This document shows, one piece after another, positions 54,676 through 61,702 of a stretch of DNA of 64,000 nt. Numbering within the stretch: position 1 is the stretch's first letter; every line of letters starts with the position of its first letter. This DNA is from Acidobacteriota bacterium (lineage in GTDB: Bacteria > Acidobacteriota > Holophagae > Acanthopleuribacterales > Acanthopleuribacteraceae). Position numbers and translations under genes: made by a program. The notes beneath the pieces were generated by a model, which did not search any database, was not told where the DNA came from, and saw only the letters and a list, made by a program, of their open reading frames with translations. The DNA lies in assembly GCA_020439745.1 (NCBI GenBank), contig JAGQSC010000044.1, forward strand, positions 148,395 through 212,394, read 5' to 3'.

Positions 54676-54717
54676 AATTCCCCTCCAACGGAGGGACGGC
54701 GCAAAGCGCCTGGGTGG
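54676..54717. repeat. Family A double triloop hairpin, variant copy
   Basis: CCCTCC-AAC-GGAGGG is followed by GGCGC-AAA-GCGCC and then GGGTGG. Stems equal those of the other copies; the loops differ (ACC is AAC, GCA is AAA). First repeat after comM. Confidence 0.75.
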
Positions 54718-54730
54718 TTGCGCCAATCAA

Positions 54731-54825
54731 TGTGAGTCCGGCTTCCAGCCGGAGGTGTCTAAAGAGCCTAAGACGTTTCAGGATTCCCCTCCACCGGAGG
54801 GGTGGCGCGCAGCGCCGGGGTGGAC
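54731..54825. repeat. Composite repeat: left arm of the 78-bp element joined to family A
   Basis: Starts TGTGAGTCCGGCTTCCAGCC (54731-54750), continues with AGGTGTC and a linker containing AAGAGCCTAAGACGTTTCAG, then family A hairpins CCCCTCC-ACC-GGAGGGG and GGCGC-GCA-GCGCC. The same join recurs at 59377-59471 and, partly, at 55883-55955. Confidence 0.8.
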
Positions 54826-54849
54826 CTCACCCACAAACTGTGTGCGTCA

Positions 54850-54987
54850 CAAGGGCCGAAGGCTATAGCGTGCGCTTCCGACACCAGCGAAGCGAGTGAG
54901 GCAGCGCTGTGAGGGAAAAACCTTCTCCACTGTGAGTGCAGGTAGAGCAAGGCGACACGAAGTGAGCTTCGCGAACCAAACTGCTGT
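54850..54987. repeat. Family E repeat, copy 1 (divergent, short)
   Basis: Begins with AAGGGCCGAAGGCT, then GCGAAGCGAGTGAGGCAGCG, and ends CGACACGAAGTGAGCTTCGC. It shares this order with 56344-56638 and 60893-61190 but lacks the last 160 bp of those copies and diverges in the middle. Confidence 0.75.
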
Positions 54988-55152
54988 ACGTCCCCTGGGA
55001 TCGCCGGTTATCAACCGACCACACGCCAAGTCCAACAACCAGGCCCGGCTCATCCATTCCGAAAAATCCAGTACCCCCAGATTATTCCGGAACCTATATT
55101 TGTATCGGAATAGATGCTCATCAAATCCAATATAGAAGCTTGGAGGTTGAAG

Positions 55153-55803
55153 ATGATCTTGCTGACTTGGCTCTTGTGGGTTCCACCGGAACGGATGTAT
55201 CGCGCACTACCCCACTGGCCGGAGGAGTTGAGTGTGCAACAACTGTCACAATTGTTAGTCGCCACACCGGTTGCAGCAACCGGACAGGAACTGTGCTACA
55301 ACAGTTCAGGGGCCACCATACCTTGCATTGGATCGGGTCAGGACGGTGATACTCTGGCTGGCGAACCCTGGGTCAGTCCACGATTTTCTGATCTCGGTGA
55401 TGGAACCGTGCGCGACGAAATGACGGGACTCATCTGGCTAAAGGCAACCAGTTGCAGTGGCAACATCACCTGGCAAGCTGCACTTGATTTTTGCAATGGC
55501 CTCGCTTCTGGTTCCTGTGGCCTGACCGATGGATCTGCGGCAGGTGATTGGCGCATGCCCAACCGCAATGAGTTGTTGTCGCTGCAGGCACTGGCATATG
55601 CCAATCCCGTCGTCCCTAATTCTGTGGGTGACGGCCAGTGGACGGAAGGTGATCCCTTTACCGGCATTCAGAACTACGTCTATTGGACCTCAACAACCGC
55701 TACCTACGGACCCCAATACGCCTGGGTCGTAGATTTTGGAAATGGTGGCATTGGAGGCTTCGACAAGACACAACCGCTAACCGTGTGGCCTGTGAGGTAT
55801 TAA
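55153..55803 (+). CDS. DUF1566 (Lcl C-terminal-like) exported protein
   Basis: 216 residues, GGAGG 6 nt before ATG. A hydrophobic start (ILLTWLLW) is followed by PVAATGQELCYNSSGATIPC and IGSGQDGDTLAG, the usual pre-domain segment. The DUF1566 domain follows (about 95-216): MTGLIWLKATSCSGNITWQA, GDWRMPNRNELLSLQ, YVYWTSTTATYGPQYAWVVD and LTVWPVRY. These secreted domains belong to a C-type-lectin-like fold and may bind ligands. It stands alone between repeat blocks. Confidence 0.85.
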   Translation: MILLTWLLWVPPERMYRALPHWPEELSVQQLSQLLVATPVAATGQELCYNSSGATIPCIGSGQDGDTLAGEPWVSPRFSDLGDGTVRDEMTGLIWLKATSCSGNITWQAALDFCNGLASGSCGLTDGSAAGDWRMPNRNELLSLQALAYANPVVPNSVGDGQWTEGDPFTGIQNYVYWTSTTATYGPQYAWVVDFGNGGIGGFDKTQPLTVWPVRY

Positions 55804-55882
55804 TCCTGGCTGTGCAGCCGTTCACTGCCGCAAATACCCTGCGCCAAGAACTCCAAACCCAAGAAAAAAAACCACGAATATT

Positions 55883-55955
55883 AGGTGTCTGAAGAGCCTA
55901 AAACCGACGTTTCAGGATTCCCCTCCACCGGGGGGGGCGCGCAGCGCCGGGGTGG
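55883..55955. repeat. Composite repeat: AGGTGTC linker plus family A
   Basis: AGGTGTCTGAAGAGCCTAAA precedes the family A hairpin pair. The first stem has one T-G wobble (CCCCTCC-ACC-GGGGGGG); the second is GGCGC-GCA-GCGCC. The left hairpin of the full composite is missing. The remaining gap to 56063 shows nothing else besides the ribosome binding site of the next gene. Confidence 0.7.
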
Positions 55956-56063
55956 TCTCTGCAACACGCTAAGATTGATTGCAAGAATTGACTTCCAGCA
56001 GGTCGGAACTGAAATGTACCAATCGGTCAACATCCTGATCGACGGCACCGGGAGGGGAACCCC

Positions 56064-56297
56064 ATGGACAAAACACGTTGTGACAGCTGTGGCATGCCTA
56101 TTCAAAGCGGTGTGTATTGCCAGTACTGCGTGGATGAACAAGGTCACCTGCAGTCCTTTGAAATCCGATTTGAGAAGATGGTTCAATGGGTGTTGGCCAA
56201 CGAGCCCGAAACGTCGCGCGAGGAAGCCGAACAACTCACCCGAGCCAACATGAAAACCTTACCCGCTTGGCGCAATCACCCCAATTTGGTCGGTTAA
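56064..56297 (+). CDS. Zinc-ribbon protein
   Basis: 77 residues, GGAGGGG before ATG. Two CxxC pairs in TRCDSCGMPIQSGVYCQYC (residues about 4-22) form a zinc ribbon (PF12674-like), followed by FEKMVQWVLANEPETSREEA and ending with LTRANMKTLPAWRNHP. The family is widespread and functionally undefined. It sits between two repeat blocks without an obvious own promoter. Confidence 0.85.
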   Translation: MDKTRCDSCGMPIQSGVYCQYCVDEQGHLQSFEIRFEKMVQWVLANEPETSREEAEQLTRANMKTLPAWRNHPNLVG

Positions 56298-56343
56298 AGC
56301 GCGAAAAAGAAAACCGAACCGCAAACAAACACGAATGCTCACG

Positions 56344-56638
56344 AAAACAAGGGCCGAAGGCTGTGGAGTGCGCTCCCGACATGAGCGAAGCGAGTGAGGC
56401 AGCGCTTTGAGGAAACACCTTTACATCGGTCAAGCCCATAGAGCGACGCGACACGAAGTGAGCTTCGCGAACCCCCCATCGCCATGAAACACATAATCCT
56501 GTTTCTGGGAGCCTTCGACAAGACGCACCCAAAAAGAGGCCGAAGGCCGACTGACCCGGCAGCCCACCCCTACCGTAGGGAGGGGTGGGTAGCCAAGAAA
56601 AGAGCAAGAGCCCAAAGCAAAGCGCCGGGCGACTGAAA
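56344..56638. repeat. Family E repeat, copy 2 (full, about 295 bp)
   Basis: Runs from AAAACAAGGGCCGAAGGCTG to GCGCCGGGCGACTGAAAG. It matches 60893-61190 over its whole length with scattered substitutions and small indels. Contains hairpin-forming segments such as CGAAGTGAGCTTCG and CCCACCCC facing GGGGTGGG. Short minus-strand frames through it are not considered genes. Confidence 0.8.
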
Positions 56639-56670
56639 GATAATTAACCGTCACAAACCCGTGAAGACGA

Positions 56671-56700
56671 AAACCACAGATTACACCGATTACTACGCGC
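56671..56700. repeat. Family C short repeat (AACCACAGATTACACCGATTA type)
   Basis: AAACCACAGATTACACCGAT is the reverse orientation of the segments at 56876, 59808, 60788 and 61703. Only the core ACCACAGAT / ATCTGTGGT is constant. Confidence 0.6.
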
Positions 56701-56774
56701 CAATGCCAGAGGGCTCAATGCACCCATACATAATAAAGGCCACAAATGAATTCGAAAACACTCTCCGCCTTCAA

Positions 56775-56852
56775 TGTGAGTCCGGCTTCCAGCCGGAGGT
56801 GTTTATTTCCGGGTAATTCGAAAAACACCTCAGCCAAGATGGCTGACTCACA
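56775..56852. repeat. 78-bp four-way-junction repeat, copy 1
   Basis: Outer arm TGTGAGTC (56775-56782) pairs with GACTCACA (56845-56852). Inner arm AGGTGTTT (56797-56804) pairs with AAACACCT (56823-56830). Between them lie two side hairpins, CGGCT-TCC-AGCCG and AGCCA-AGA-TGGCT. Almost no base is left unpaired outside the loops. It lies immediately 3' of the patatin gene's end. Confidence 0.85.
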
Positions 56853-56875
56853 CTAAGAGAAACAGGTCTTAGTTC

Positions 56876-56912
56876 CCAATCTGTGGTATCTGCGTCATCG
56901 GTGGTTCTGCTT
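56876..56912. repeat. Family C short repeat
   Basis: CCAATCTGTGGTATCTGCGT and CATCGGTGGTTCTGCTTCTT form a doubled version of the CTGTGGTT core, 20 bp after the junction element. Confidence 0.55.
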
Positions 56913-56926
56913 CTTCCATTCGCAGT

Positions 56927-59146
56927 TCAGAACGTGCGACCCACATACAGATAAAGCTCGTTGTTGCCGTGATCGTTAAAGCCATTGGCGAAATAGACCG
57001 GCCCCAACACCGTATCAATCCCCACAAACACACTGCCCGAATACAACAGGTCACCCGTATCGATATCGTTATCGGTCCACAAGTTACCTGCCTCCAGCGA
57101 GGCGCCGGCAAACACACCCGACCCAATCGCTTGGGGTAACTGCATGAAGCGGAACAGGTAAAGCAGTGCCGTGGTGCCGCCATAGCGACCGGCAATACTG
57201 TCCCTGGGGTAACCCGACAGCGTGAACAGACCGCCCACGTTATAGATTTCCGGGGAATCCGTATCCAGTGCGCTGAACACATTGGTCAGACTCAAAAGGC
57301 TGTGTTTCCCTTTACCAGCCGCCAGACCCACAAACCCCAGCAGGTGCCGGTAATCCACGTCGGATCCCCAATCAGGTTGGGCATCGAAATAATCCATGAA
57401 CACAAAATAGCCCGCCGTCGGGAAGTTCATGTTGTCAAATTGGTCCAGCACGGCGGTGACATGAAGCCCGTTGGCCACAAGTGTGACGGTTTCGCCGTCG
57501 CCTAGGTCCGGCGTTGATTCCACACGGGCAAAGTTGGGACCCACCCGCACTTCGCCAAAGCGACCCAGCTGCGCACCTAACCGAATGGATCCGCCCGCCG
57601 CATCACTGCGGTAAGGTGCATACAGGCCGTCCCCTTGGGCAACAAACGCGTTGGAGGTCTCCAATCGGGCCGTCACGGCCGCAAACCAGGTGTCGCCCTT
57701 ACTGAGTGGTTGATAGAACTCGCCTTCCACGGCAGGTGTCTCGCCAATCTGGGCCCGCAGCTTCAATTTACCGCGGCGCTGATTCAACTGGGTCATATTG
57801 AAACTGGTCAGCACGTTGAACGTGCTCTCGCCGGCAAAATCAGATTCAAAGTTCAGCCCAAACCTCAAGTAGTTGGGACCCCACTCCTTGTCATGGGCTT
57901 CAATCAACAGCACATAGCCTTCAGGTCGTTTCTTCAGGAAATAGTCCACCCGTTCGTATTGGCCGGACTCGTATAGCCGGCGCAGGTCGGCTTCAATGGC
58001 GTCCAAACTAAACGGATCACCCGGTCGCAAAGAAATCCGCCCAAACAGACGGTCCGCATCCGACGTGGACCCATGGGTCAACTGAATCGATTCTATCCGC
58101 TGGAGCAGTGGCTGCACCTGGCGGATCCGCTGCAGGCGTTGTTGAAAGGCTTCTGCATCCATTTGGTAGGGCCGCAATTGATCGGCTAGCGTGTGGGTGG
58201 CCGCTTCACCGATGGGCACCAGCTCGCTGCCCTTATCGAACTGGGACGATTTGAAGTCGCCGATCTCCGGCAGGATCAGCACGTTCACCTGCTCCAACTG
58301 GGTTTCCACGTTCTTGCGGAAGGGGATACTCACCATTTGCTTCGCGATATCCGAAAGCGAATCCAAATCCTCTTTCTTGTACAGCGGTTCGCCCACGTCT
58401 ACCGCAATCACAATATCGGCACCCATGGCCCGCGCTACATCCACGGGCAGGTTACGCGCCAATCCGCCATCCACCAGCAGTTTCCCGTCCAGGCTGACTG
58501 GCGAGAAGACGCCCGGAATGGACATGCTGGCACGAATGGCGGTGCCCAGGTCGCCGCCGTCGAGGACCACCATGTCGCCGGTCTCGATATCGGTGGCAAT
58601 GGCGGCGAAAGGGATGGGCAACTGGCGGAAATCTTCGATGCCGGCCGAATGGATCAGCAGCCGTTGCAGCACCAGGTTCAGTTTCTGACCGGTAATCAGA
58701 CCGGATGGCATCTGGATGGAACTGCCGTTTACCCCCAACTCGAAACGGGTGAGAAACGTCTGATCATCCACTTTCTGGCGGTAGGGCGCCAGTCGACGGG
58801 GCGGACGATCGTCCAGGATCTCGCGCCAATCGGTATCGCTGAGGATGGACTCCATCTCCTCGATGGAGACGCCCGAGGCGTAGAGCCCACCCATGATGGC
58901 ACCCATACTGGTGCCAGTAATCACATGGATGGGGATGTGCATCTCTTCCAGTGCCTTGAGCACGCCGAGGTGTGCGCTCCCGCGGGCACCGCCGCCACTC
59001 AACACCAACCCAATCTTGGGTTGTTGACCAAACGCGACGGCACTTAACACCAGCCACAAACCTATAAAAACCAACCGCTTCCACAACCACCGCGGTCGGG
59101 TTTGCGCACATGCTGCGTTCGTCGGGCATATCCATCGATCAAACAT
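56927..59146 (-). CDS. Patatin-like phospholipase with POTRA and outer-membrane barrel (PlpD/type Vd-like)
   Basis: 739 residues from ATG 59146 (AGGTGG just upstream); GTG 59155 is longer. Signal segment LVFIGLWLVLSAVAFG. The patatin domain (about 43-300) has the oxyanion loop GGGARG (51-56), nucleophile Ser 80 (GTSMG) and Asp 226 (DGGLARNLP). A POTRA-like domain follows (about 350-410, FGRISLRPGDPFSLDAIEAD), then a BamA/ShlB-type 16-strand barrel ending YLYVGRTF. In PlpD the barrel places the lipase outside. All catalytic residues are present. It is flanked by repeats on both sides. Confidence 0.93.
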   Translation of the reverse strand: MFDRWICPTNAACAQTRPRWLWKRLVFIGLWLVLSAVAFGQQPKIGLVLSGGGARGSAHLGVLKALEEMHIPIHVITGTSMGAIMGGLYASGVSIEEMESILSDTDWREILDDRPPRRLAPYRQKVDDQTFLTRFELGVNGSSIQMPSGLITGQKLNLVLQRLLIHSAGIEDFRQLPIPFAAIATDIETGDMVVLDGGDLGTAIRASMSIPGVFSPVSLDGKLLVDGGLARNLPVDVARAMGADIVIAVDVGEPLYKKEDLDSLSDIAKQMVSIPFRKNVETQLEQVNVLILPEIGDFKSSQFDKGSELVPIGEAATHTLADQLRPYQMDAEAFQQRLQRIRQVQPLLQRIESIQLTHGSTSDADRLFGRISLRPGDPFSLDAIEADLRRLYESGQYERVDYFLKKRPEGYVLLIEAHDKEWGPNYLRFGLNFESDFAGESTFNVLTSFNMTQLNQRRGKLKLRAQIGETPAVEGEFYQPLSKGDTWFAAVTARLETSNAFVAQGDGLYAPYRSDAAGGSIRLGAQLGRFGEVRVGPNFARVESTPDLGDGETVTLVANGLHVTAVLDQFDNMNFPTAGYFVFMDYFDAQPDWGSDVDYRHLLGFVGLAAGKGKHSLLSLTNVFSALDTDSPEIYNVGGLFTLSGYPRDSIAGRYGGTTALLYLFRFMQLPQAIGSGVFAGASLEAGNLWTDNDIDTGDLLYSGSVFVGIDTVLGPVYFANGFNDHGNNELYLYVGRTF

Positions 59147-59195
59147 AGAAGCCACCTAAATCAATCCACCCATTCTATCGCACCGCCCGTCCAGT

Positions 59196-59236
59196 ATTCC
59201 CCTCCACCGGAGGGGTGGCGCGCAGCGCCGGGGTGG
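59196..59236. repeat. Family A double triloop hairpin
   Basis: CCCCTCC-ACC-GGAGGGG followed by GGCGC-GCA-GCGCC and GGGGTGG, identical in the stems to 54786-54825. Confidence 0.8.
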
Positions 59237-59291
59237 TCTCAATCTAATCCTACATGCCCTGGAATCACCCGGCCCAAATCCAAGAAAGCTA

Positions 59292-59320
59292 GAACCACAG
59301 ATGGCACAGATTACGTCGCG
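59292..59320. repeat. Family C short repeat
   Basis: GAACCACAGATGGCACAGAT followed by TACGTCGCGC; the same orientation as 56671-56700, with the same downstream ACGCGC/GTCGCGC flavour. Confidence 0.55.
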
Positions 59321-59376
59321 CTAGGGACCAAGCGCTCAGCGTGCTTCCCAAGACTTAATGAACCACGAATAACCAA

Positions 59377-59471
59377 TGTGAGTCCGGCTTCCAACCAGAG
59401 GTGTCTAAAGAGCCTAAGACGTTTCAGGATTCCCCTCCACCGGAGGGGTGGCGCGAAGCGCCGGGGTGGTC
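59377..59471. repeat. Composite repeat: left arm plus family A
   Basis: Same order as 54731-54825. The left hairpin carries two changes (CCGGCTTCCAACCAGAG) that weaken its stem. The family A part has loops ACC and GAA and intact stems. It is followed after 3 bp by a junction element. Confidence 0.8.
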
Positions 59472-59474
59472 GAA

Positions 59475-59552
59475 TGTGAGTCCGGCTTCCAGCCGGAGGT
59501 GTTTGGTGTTCGCAAACAAAAAAAACACCTCAGCCAAGATGGCTAACTCACA
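59475..59552. repeat. 78-bp four-way-junction repeat, copy 2
   Basis: Outer arm TGTGAGTC (59475-59482) faces AACTCACA (59545-59552), one mismatch. Inner arm AGGTGTTT faces AAACACCT. Side hairpins are as in copy 1. The inner loop sequence is unrelated to copy 1, while the arms are kept. Confidence 0.85.
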
Positions 59553-59559
59553 CTATTGA

Positions 59560-59800
59560 AACCGCCGATGCACCAATGGCCCCATCGGGGCCAAACATGA
59601 CAGCCCAGGGCATCGCCCTGGGTTAGAAATCCAACAACACCAAGCCCTGTAAGGGCGCGACAATTGATCCCGGTGACCCATTCAACGATCAGAAGATGTG
59701 GTGCCCTTATAGGGCACTCAGGACAGGGCATCCGTTACCCAGGGCGATGCCCTGGGCTGCCATGTTCAGGCCCTTCAGGCCTGAAAACCCTCTGGCCTTG
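59560..59800. repeat. Six-hairpin structured repeat, copy 1
   Basis: Six perfect hairpins in a row: GGCCCC-ATC-GGGGCC (59578), CCCAGGGC-ATC-GCCCTGGG (59604), GCCCT-GTA-AGGGC (59644), GTGCCCT-TAT-AGGGCAC (59701), CCCAGGGC-GAT-GCCCTGGG (59738), and TTCAGGCC-CTTCA-GGCCTGAA (59765-59785). It starts 8 bp after a junction element. Short frames within it are not genes. Confidence 0.88.
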
Positions 59801-59807
59801 GCATATT

Positions 59808-59846
59808 CTTAATCTTCCTAATCTGCGTAATCGGTGGTTCCTATTC
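59808..59846. repeat. Family C short repeat
   Basis: CTTAATCTTCCTAATCTGCG followed by TAATCGGTGGTTCCTATTCT. It directly follows the six-hairpin element, as in the second copy at 60788. Confidence 0.6.
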
Positions 59847-59864
59847 TTCCGATTCGGGGTTTGT

Positions 59865-60161
59865 CTATTCAGACAATCCCTCATCGTGCACATCACTACG
59901 CTGGTGGAGAATAGCGCCGACCAAAATCGTATCGCCCTCAATCTCGTAATAGAGGGCAAATGGGAATTGCCTGAGCAGAGCTCGCCTGAAACTGCCGTGG
60001 CAAACCGGAAACATAGCTGGATGTGCCCGGATTAATGCCACCACGTCGTCTATTCGATCGAAGAACTGTGATCGCAGTGATTCACATTTTGACTCATAGT
60101 AACGTGCTGCATTCAAGATGTCGCTTTCTGCTTTTGCACGAAAGCGAACACGCAGCGTCAC
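59865..60161 (-). CDS. RelE/ParE-family toxin
   Basis: 98 residues. The fold signature is clear: RVRFRAKAESDILNAARYYE at the start, FDRIDDVVALIRAHPAMFPV, and RRALLRQFPFALYYEIEGD (about 58-76), followed by ILVGAILHQRSD. ParE-type members poison DNA gyrase and RelE-type members cleave mRNA; the pattern fits ParE better. It overlaps the antitoxin gene by 4 nt. The pair lies between two blocks of structured repeats. Confidence 0.88.
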   Translation of the reverse strand: MTLRVRFRAKAESDILNAARYYESKCESLRSQFFDRIDDVVALIRAHPAMFPVCHGSFRRALLRQFPFALYYEIEGDTILVGAILHQRSDVHDEGLSE

Positions 60162-60373
60162 AAGTTTTCTCTGAGTCTACATTTCACGTCATCCCAGTCT
60201 TCACCGGGATCTTGTGAAGACTCCCATTCGCGTTTTCGCTGGTCAAGTGTGGTCTTATGCCATTCAGGAACGGGCAATTGGTCTGGTGACTCGGCAATCT
60301 GGTCCCAAAGATCCTGAAGCACTTGGACCTTCTCATTCACAGATAGCTGCTTGAACTCAGTAAATATGGACAT
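60158..60373 (-). CDS. Addiction-module antitoxin (Unstab_antitox family)
   Basis: 71 residues, upstream of and overlapping the toxin gene. Opens with KQLSVNEKVQVLQDLWDQIA and contains LPVPEWHKTTLDQRKREWES, the standard pattern of the short putative addiction-module component (PF09720). It neutralises the ParE-like toxin and probably represses the pair. Confidence 0.88.
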   Translation of the reverse strand: MSIFTEFKQLSVNEKVQVLQDLWDQIAESPDQLPVPEWHKTTLDQRKREWESSQDPGEDWDDVKCRLRENL

Positions 60374-60457
60374 GCGTCACCTTCGTCCTATCATGACCAG
60401 CGTTCCACAATAAATCAAGGCAATCACCCTTGTGGTCGCTATATCAACATTCAATAG

Positions 60458-60536
60458 AGTGAGTCCCGCTTCCAGCCGGAGGTGTCTAAATCCCTGAAAT
60501 TCGAAAAAACACCTCAGCCAAGAGGGCCGACTCACA
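60458..60536. repeat. Four-way-junction repeat, copy 3 (79 bp)
   Basis: AGTGAGTC (60458-60465) faces GACTCACA (60529-60536). Inner AGGTGT faces ACACCT (6 bp). The left hairpin is CGCT-TCC-AGCCG-like with one mismatch; the right one has loop AAGAG and a weakened stem. This is the most decayed copy. Confidence 0.78.
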
Positions 60537-60540
60537 CCAT

Positions 60541-60782
60541 CTAAACCACCAATGCACTCATTGGCCCTAACAGGGCCATACATGACAGCCCAGGGCATCG
60601 CCCTGGGTCAGAAATAAAACAATCCCAAGCCCTGAAAGGGCGTAACAAACGATTCCGGCGACCCGGTCAACAAACGGAACATGTGGTGCCCTTACAGGGC
60701 ACTTAGGTGAGGGCACCCGTTACCCAGGGCGGTGCCCTGGGCTGCCATGTTCAGGCCTTTCAGGCCTGAAAAACCCCGACCT
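60541..60782. repeat. Six-hairpin structured repeat, copy 2
   Basis: The same six hairpins: GGCCCT-AAC-AGGGCC (60563), CCCAGGGC-ATC-GCCCTGGG (60589), GCCCT-GAA-AGGGC (60629), GTGCCCT-TAC-AGGGCAC (60686), CCCAGGGC-GGT-GCCCTGGG (60723), TTCAGGCC-TTTCA-GGCCTGAA (60750). Every stem is intact. Against copy 1, five loops differ, and one stem pair changed from C-G to T-A on both sides. Confidence 0.88.
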
Positions 60783-60787
60783 TGTCA

Positions 60788-60873
60788 TCTTCTTAATTTG
60801 TGTCATCTGTGGTTCCTTCTTCAATCTCCCAAACCACCCAAAACAACTCAGCCAGGATGGCTAACTCACACTC
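60788..60873. repeat. Family C repeat followed by a solo right arm
   Basis: TCTTCTTAATTTGTGTCATC then TGTGGTTCCTTC (60788-60820), followed by a lone right half of the junction element, AACTCAGCCAGGATGGCTAA then CTCACACT (60844-60873). The solo arm has loop GGA in place of AGA. Confidence 0.65.
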
Positions 60874-60892
60874 ATGAAACACCAACGCACCA

Positions 60893-61190
60893 AAACAAGG
60901 GCCGAAGGCTGTGGAGTGCGCTTGAGACATGAGCAAAGCGAGTGAGCCAGCGCTGTGAGGCAGAGACCTTCACATCGGTGAAGCCCATAGAGCGACGCGA
61001 CACGAAGTGAGCTTCGCGAACCCGCAAACCACCATGAAACACACAACCCCTTTTCTAGGAAAAGCCATCGGCTGGATGCACCCAAAAAGAGGCCGAAGGC
61101 CGAGACCCGGCAGCCCACCCCGACCAACGGGAGGGGTGGGTAGCCAAAAAAGAGAAGAAGAGCCCAAAGCAAAGCGCCGGGCGACTGAAA
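60893..61190. repeat. Family E repeat, copy 3 (full, about 298 bp)
   Basis: Parallel to 56344-56638 from AAAACAAGGGCCGAAGGCTG to GCGCCGGGCGACTGAAA. The two lie about 4.5 kb apart in the same orientation. CCCACCCC at about 61115 faces GGGGTGGG about 9 bp later. The last 65 bp before the DUF3806-like gene hold nothing recognised. Confidence 0.8.
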
Positions 61191-61255
61191 ACCAGCCACC
61201 AGCACTTATCCATAAAGTCAATCACCACAAATAGATTCGAATGGACCTGGCAGGG

Positions 61256-61688
61256 TTATTCTTTGTTCGCCGCTTTCTCGAATACAGATGTCAAGGTTTC
61301 GATGGTCGAGAAGAATAGCTCTGAGATGTTGATCGGCTCGCCTTCTTCAAAGCGTTTAACGAGCATGTCTTGTGGAAAAGCAAACACCGTCTTTTCCGGG
61401 TGGGCAATCGCAAAGTCTGAACCGTTTTCGTCTGTGTATACTACCCATTCCATGCCAAAGACATCTGCGATTGCATCTCCCATGACGCTACCGATGATCA
61501 CTAACTCGTCAGCGATATTGTCAGAAAATGGACCACAATTAATTACTGTTTCTAGATAAGGAATATCACTTGCTGTGCCGGTGAGTGTGTGGTCGATGCC
61601 AAGTCCACGTGATAGAACATCGTTAACCCACGTCCGGTAGTTCTCAAGGCCCTTCTATTTCATTCTGATTTAGTTGACGAGTTTCCAA
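61256..61688 (-). pseudogene. DUF3806-like gene with a frameshift near its 5' end
   Basis: An open frame without any start codon runs from about 61656 to the stop at 61256. It includes ENYRTWVNDVLSRGLGIDHT upstream of the only in-frame GTG at 61501. The plausible missing N-terminus (TTG 61688, ETRQLNQNEIEG) is in another frame, and the two join if one G is removed from the GGG at about 61650. The body (VMGDAIADVFGMEWVVYTDE, then FPQDMLVKRFEEGEPINI) resembles DUF3806 proteins. Either a recent frameshift or a sequencing error is possible; translation from GTG 61501 would give only 81 residues. Confidence 0.6.
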
Positions 61689-61702
61689 TTTGAAAAATCC
61701 CT

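Noticed and set aside
59543..60932. Protein-coding frames inside the six-hairpin repeats (e.g. 59543-59731, 60732-60932)
   Set aside because: They read through perfect hairpins and repeat units; substitutions between copies follow loops and stems, not codon positions.
54768..61221. Minus-strand frames across family E repeats
   Set aside because: The frames exist only because the repeat lacks stops on that strand; no ribosome binding sites and no recognisable domain.
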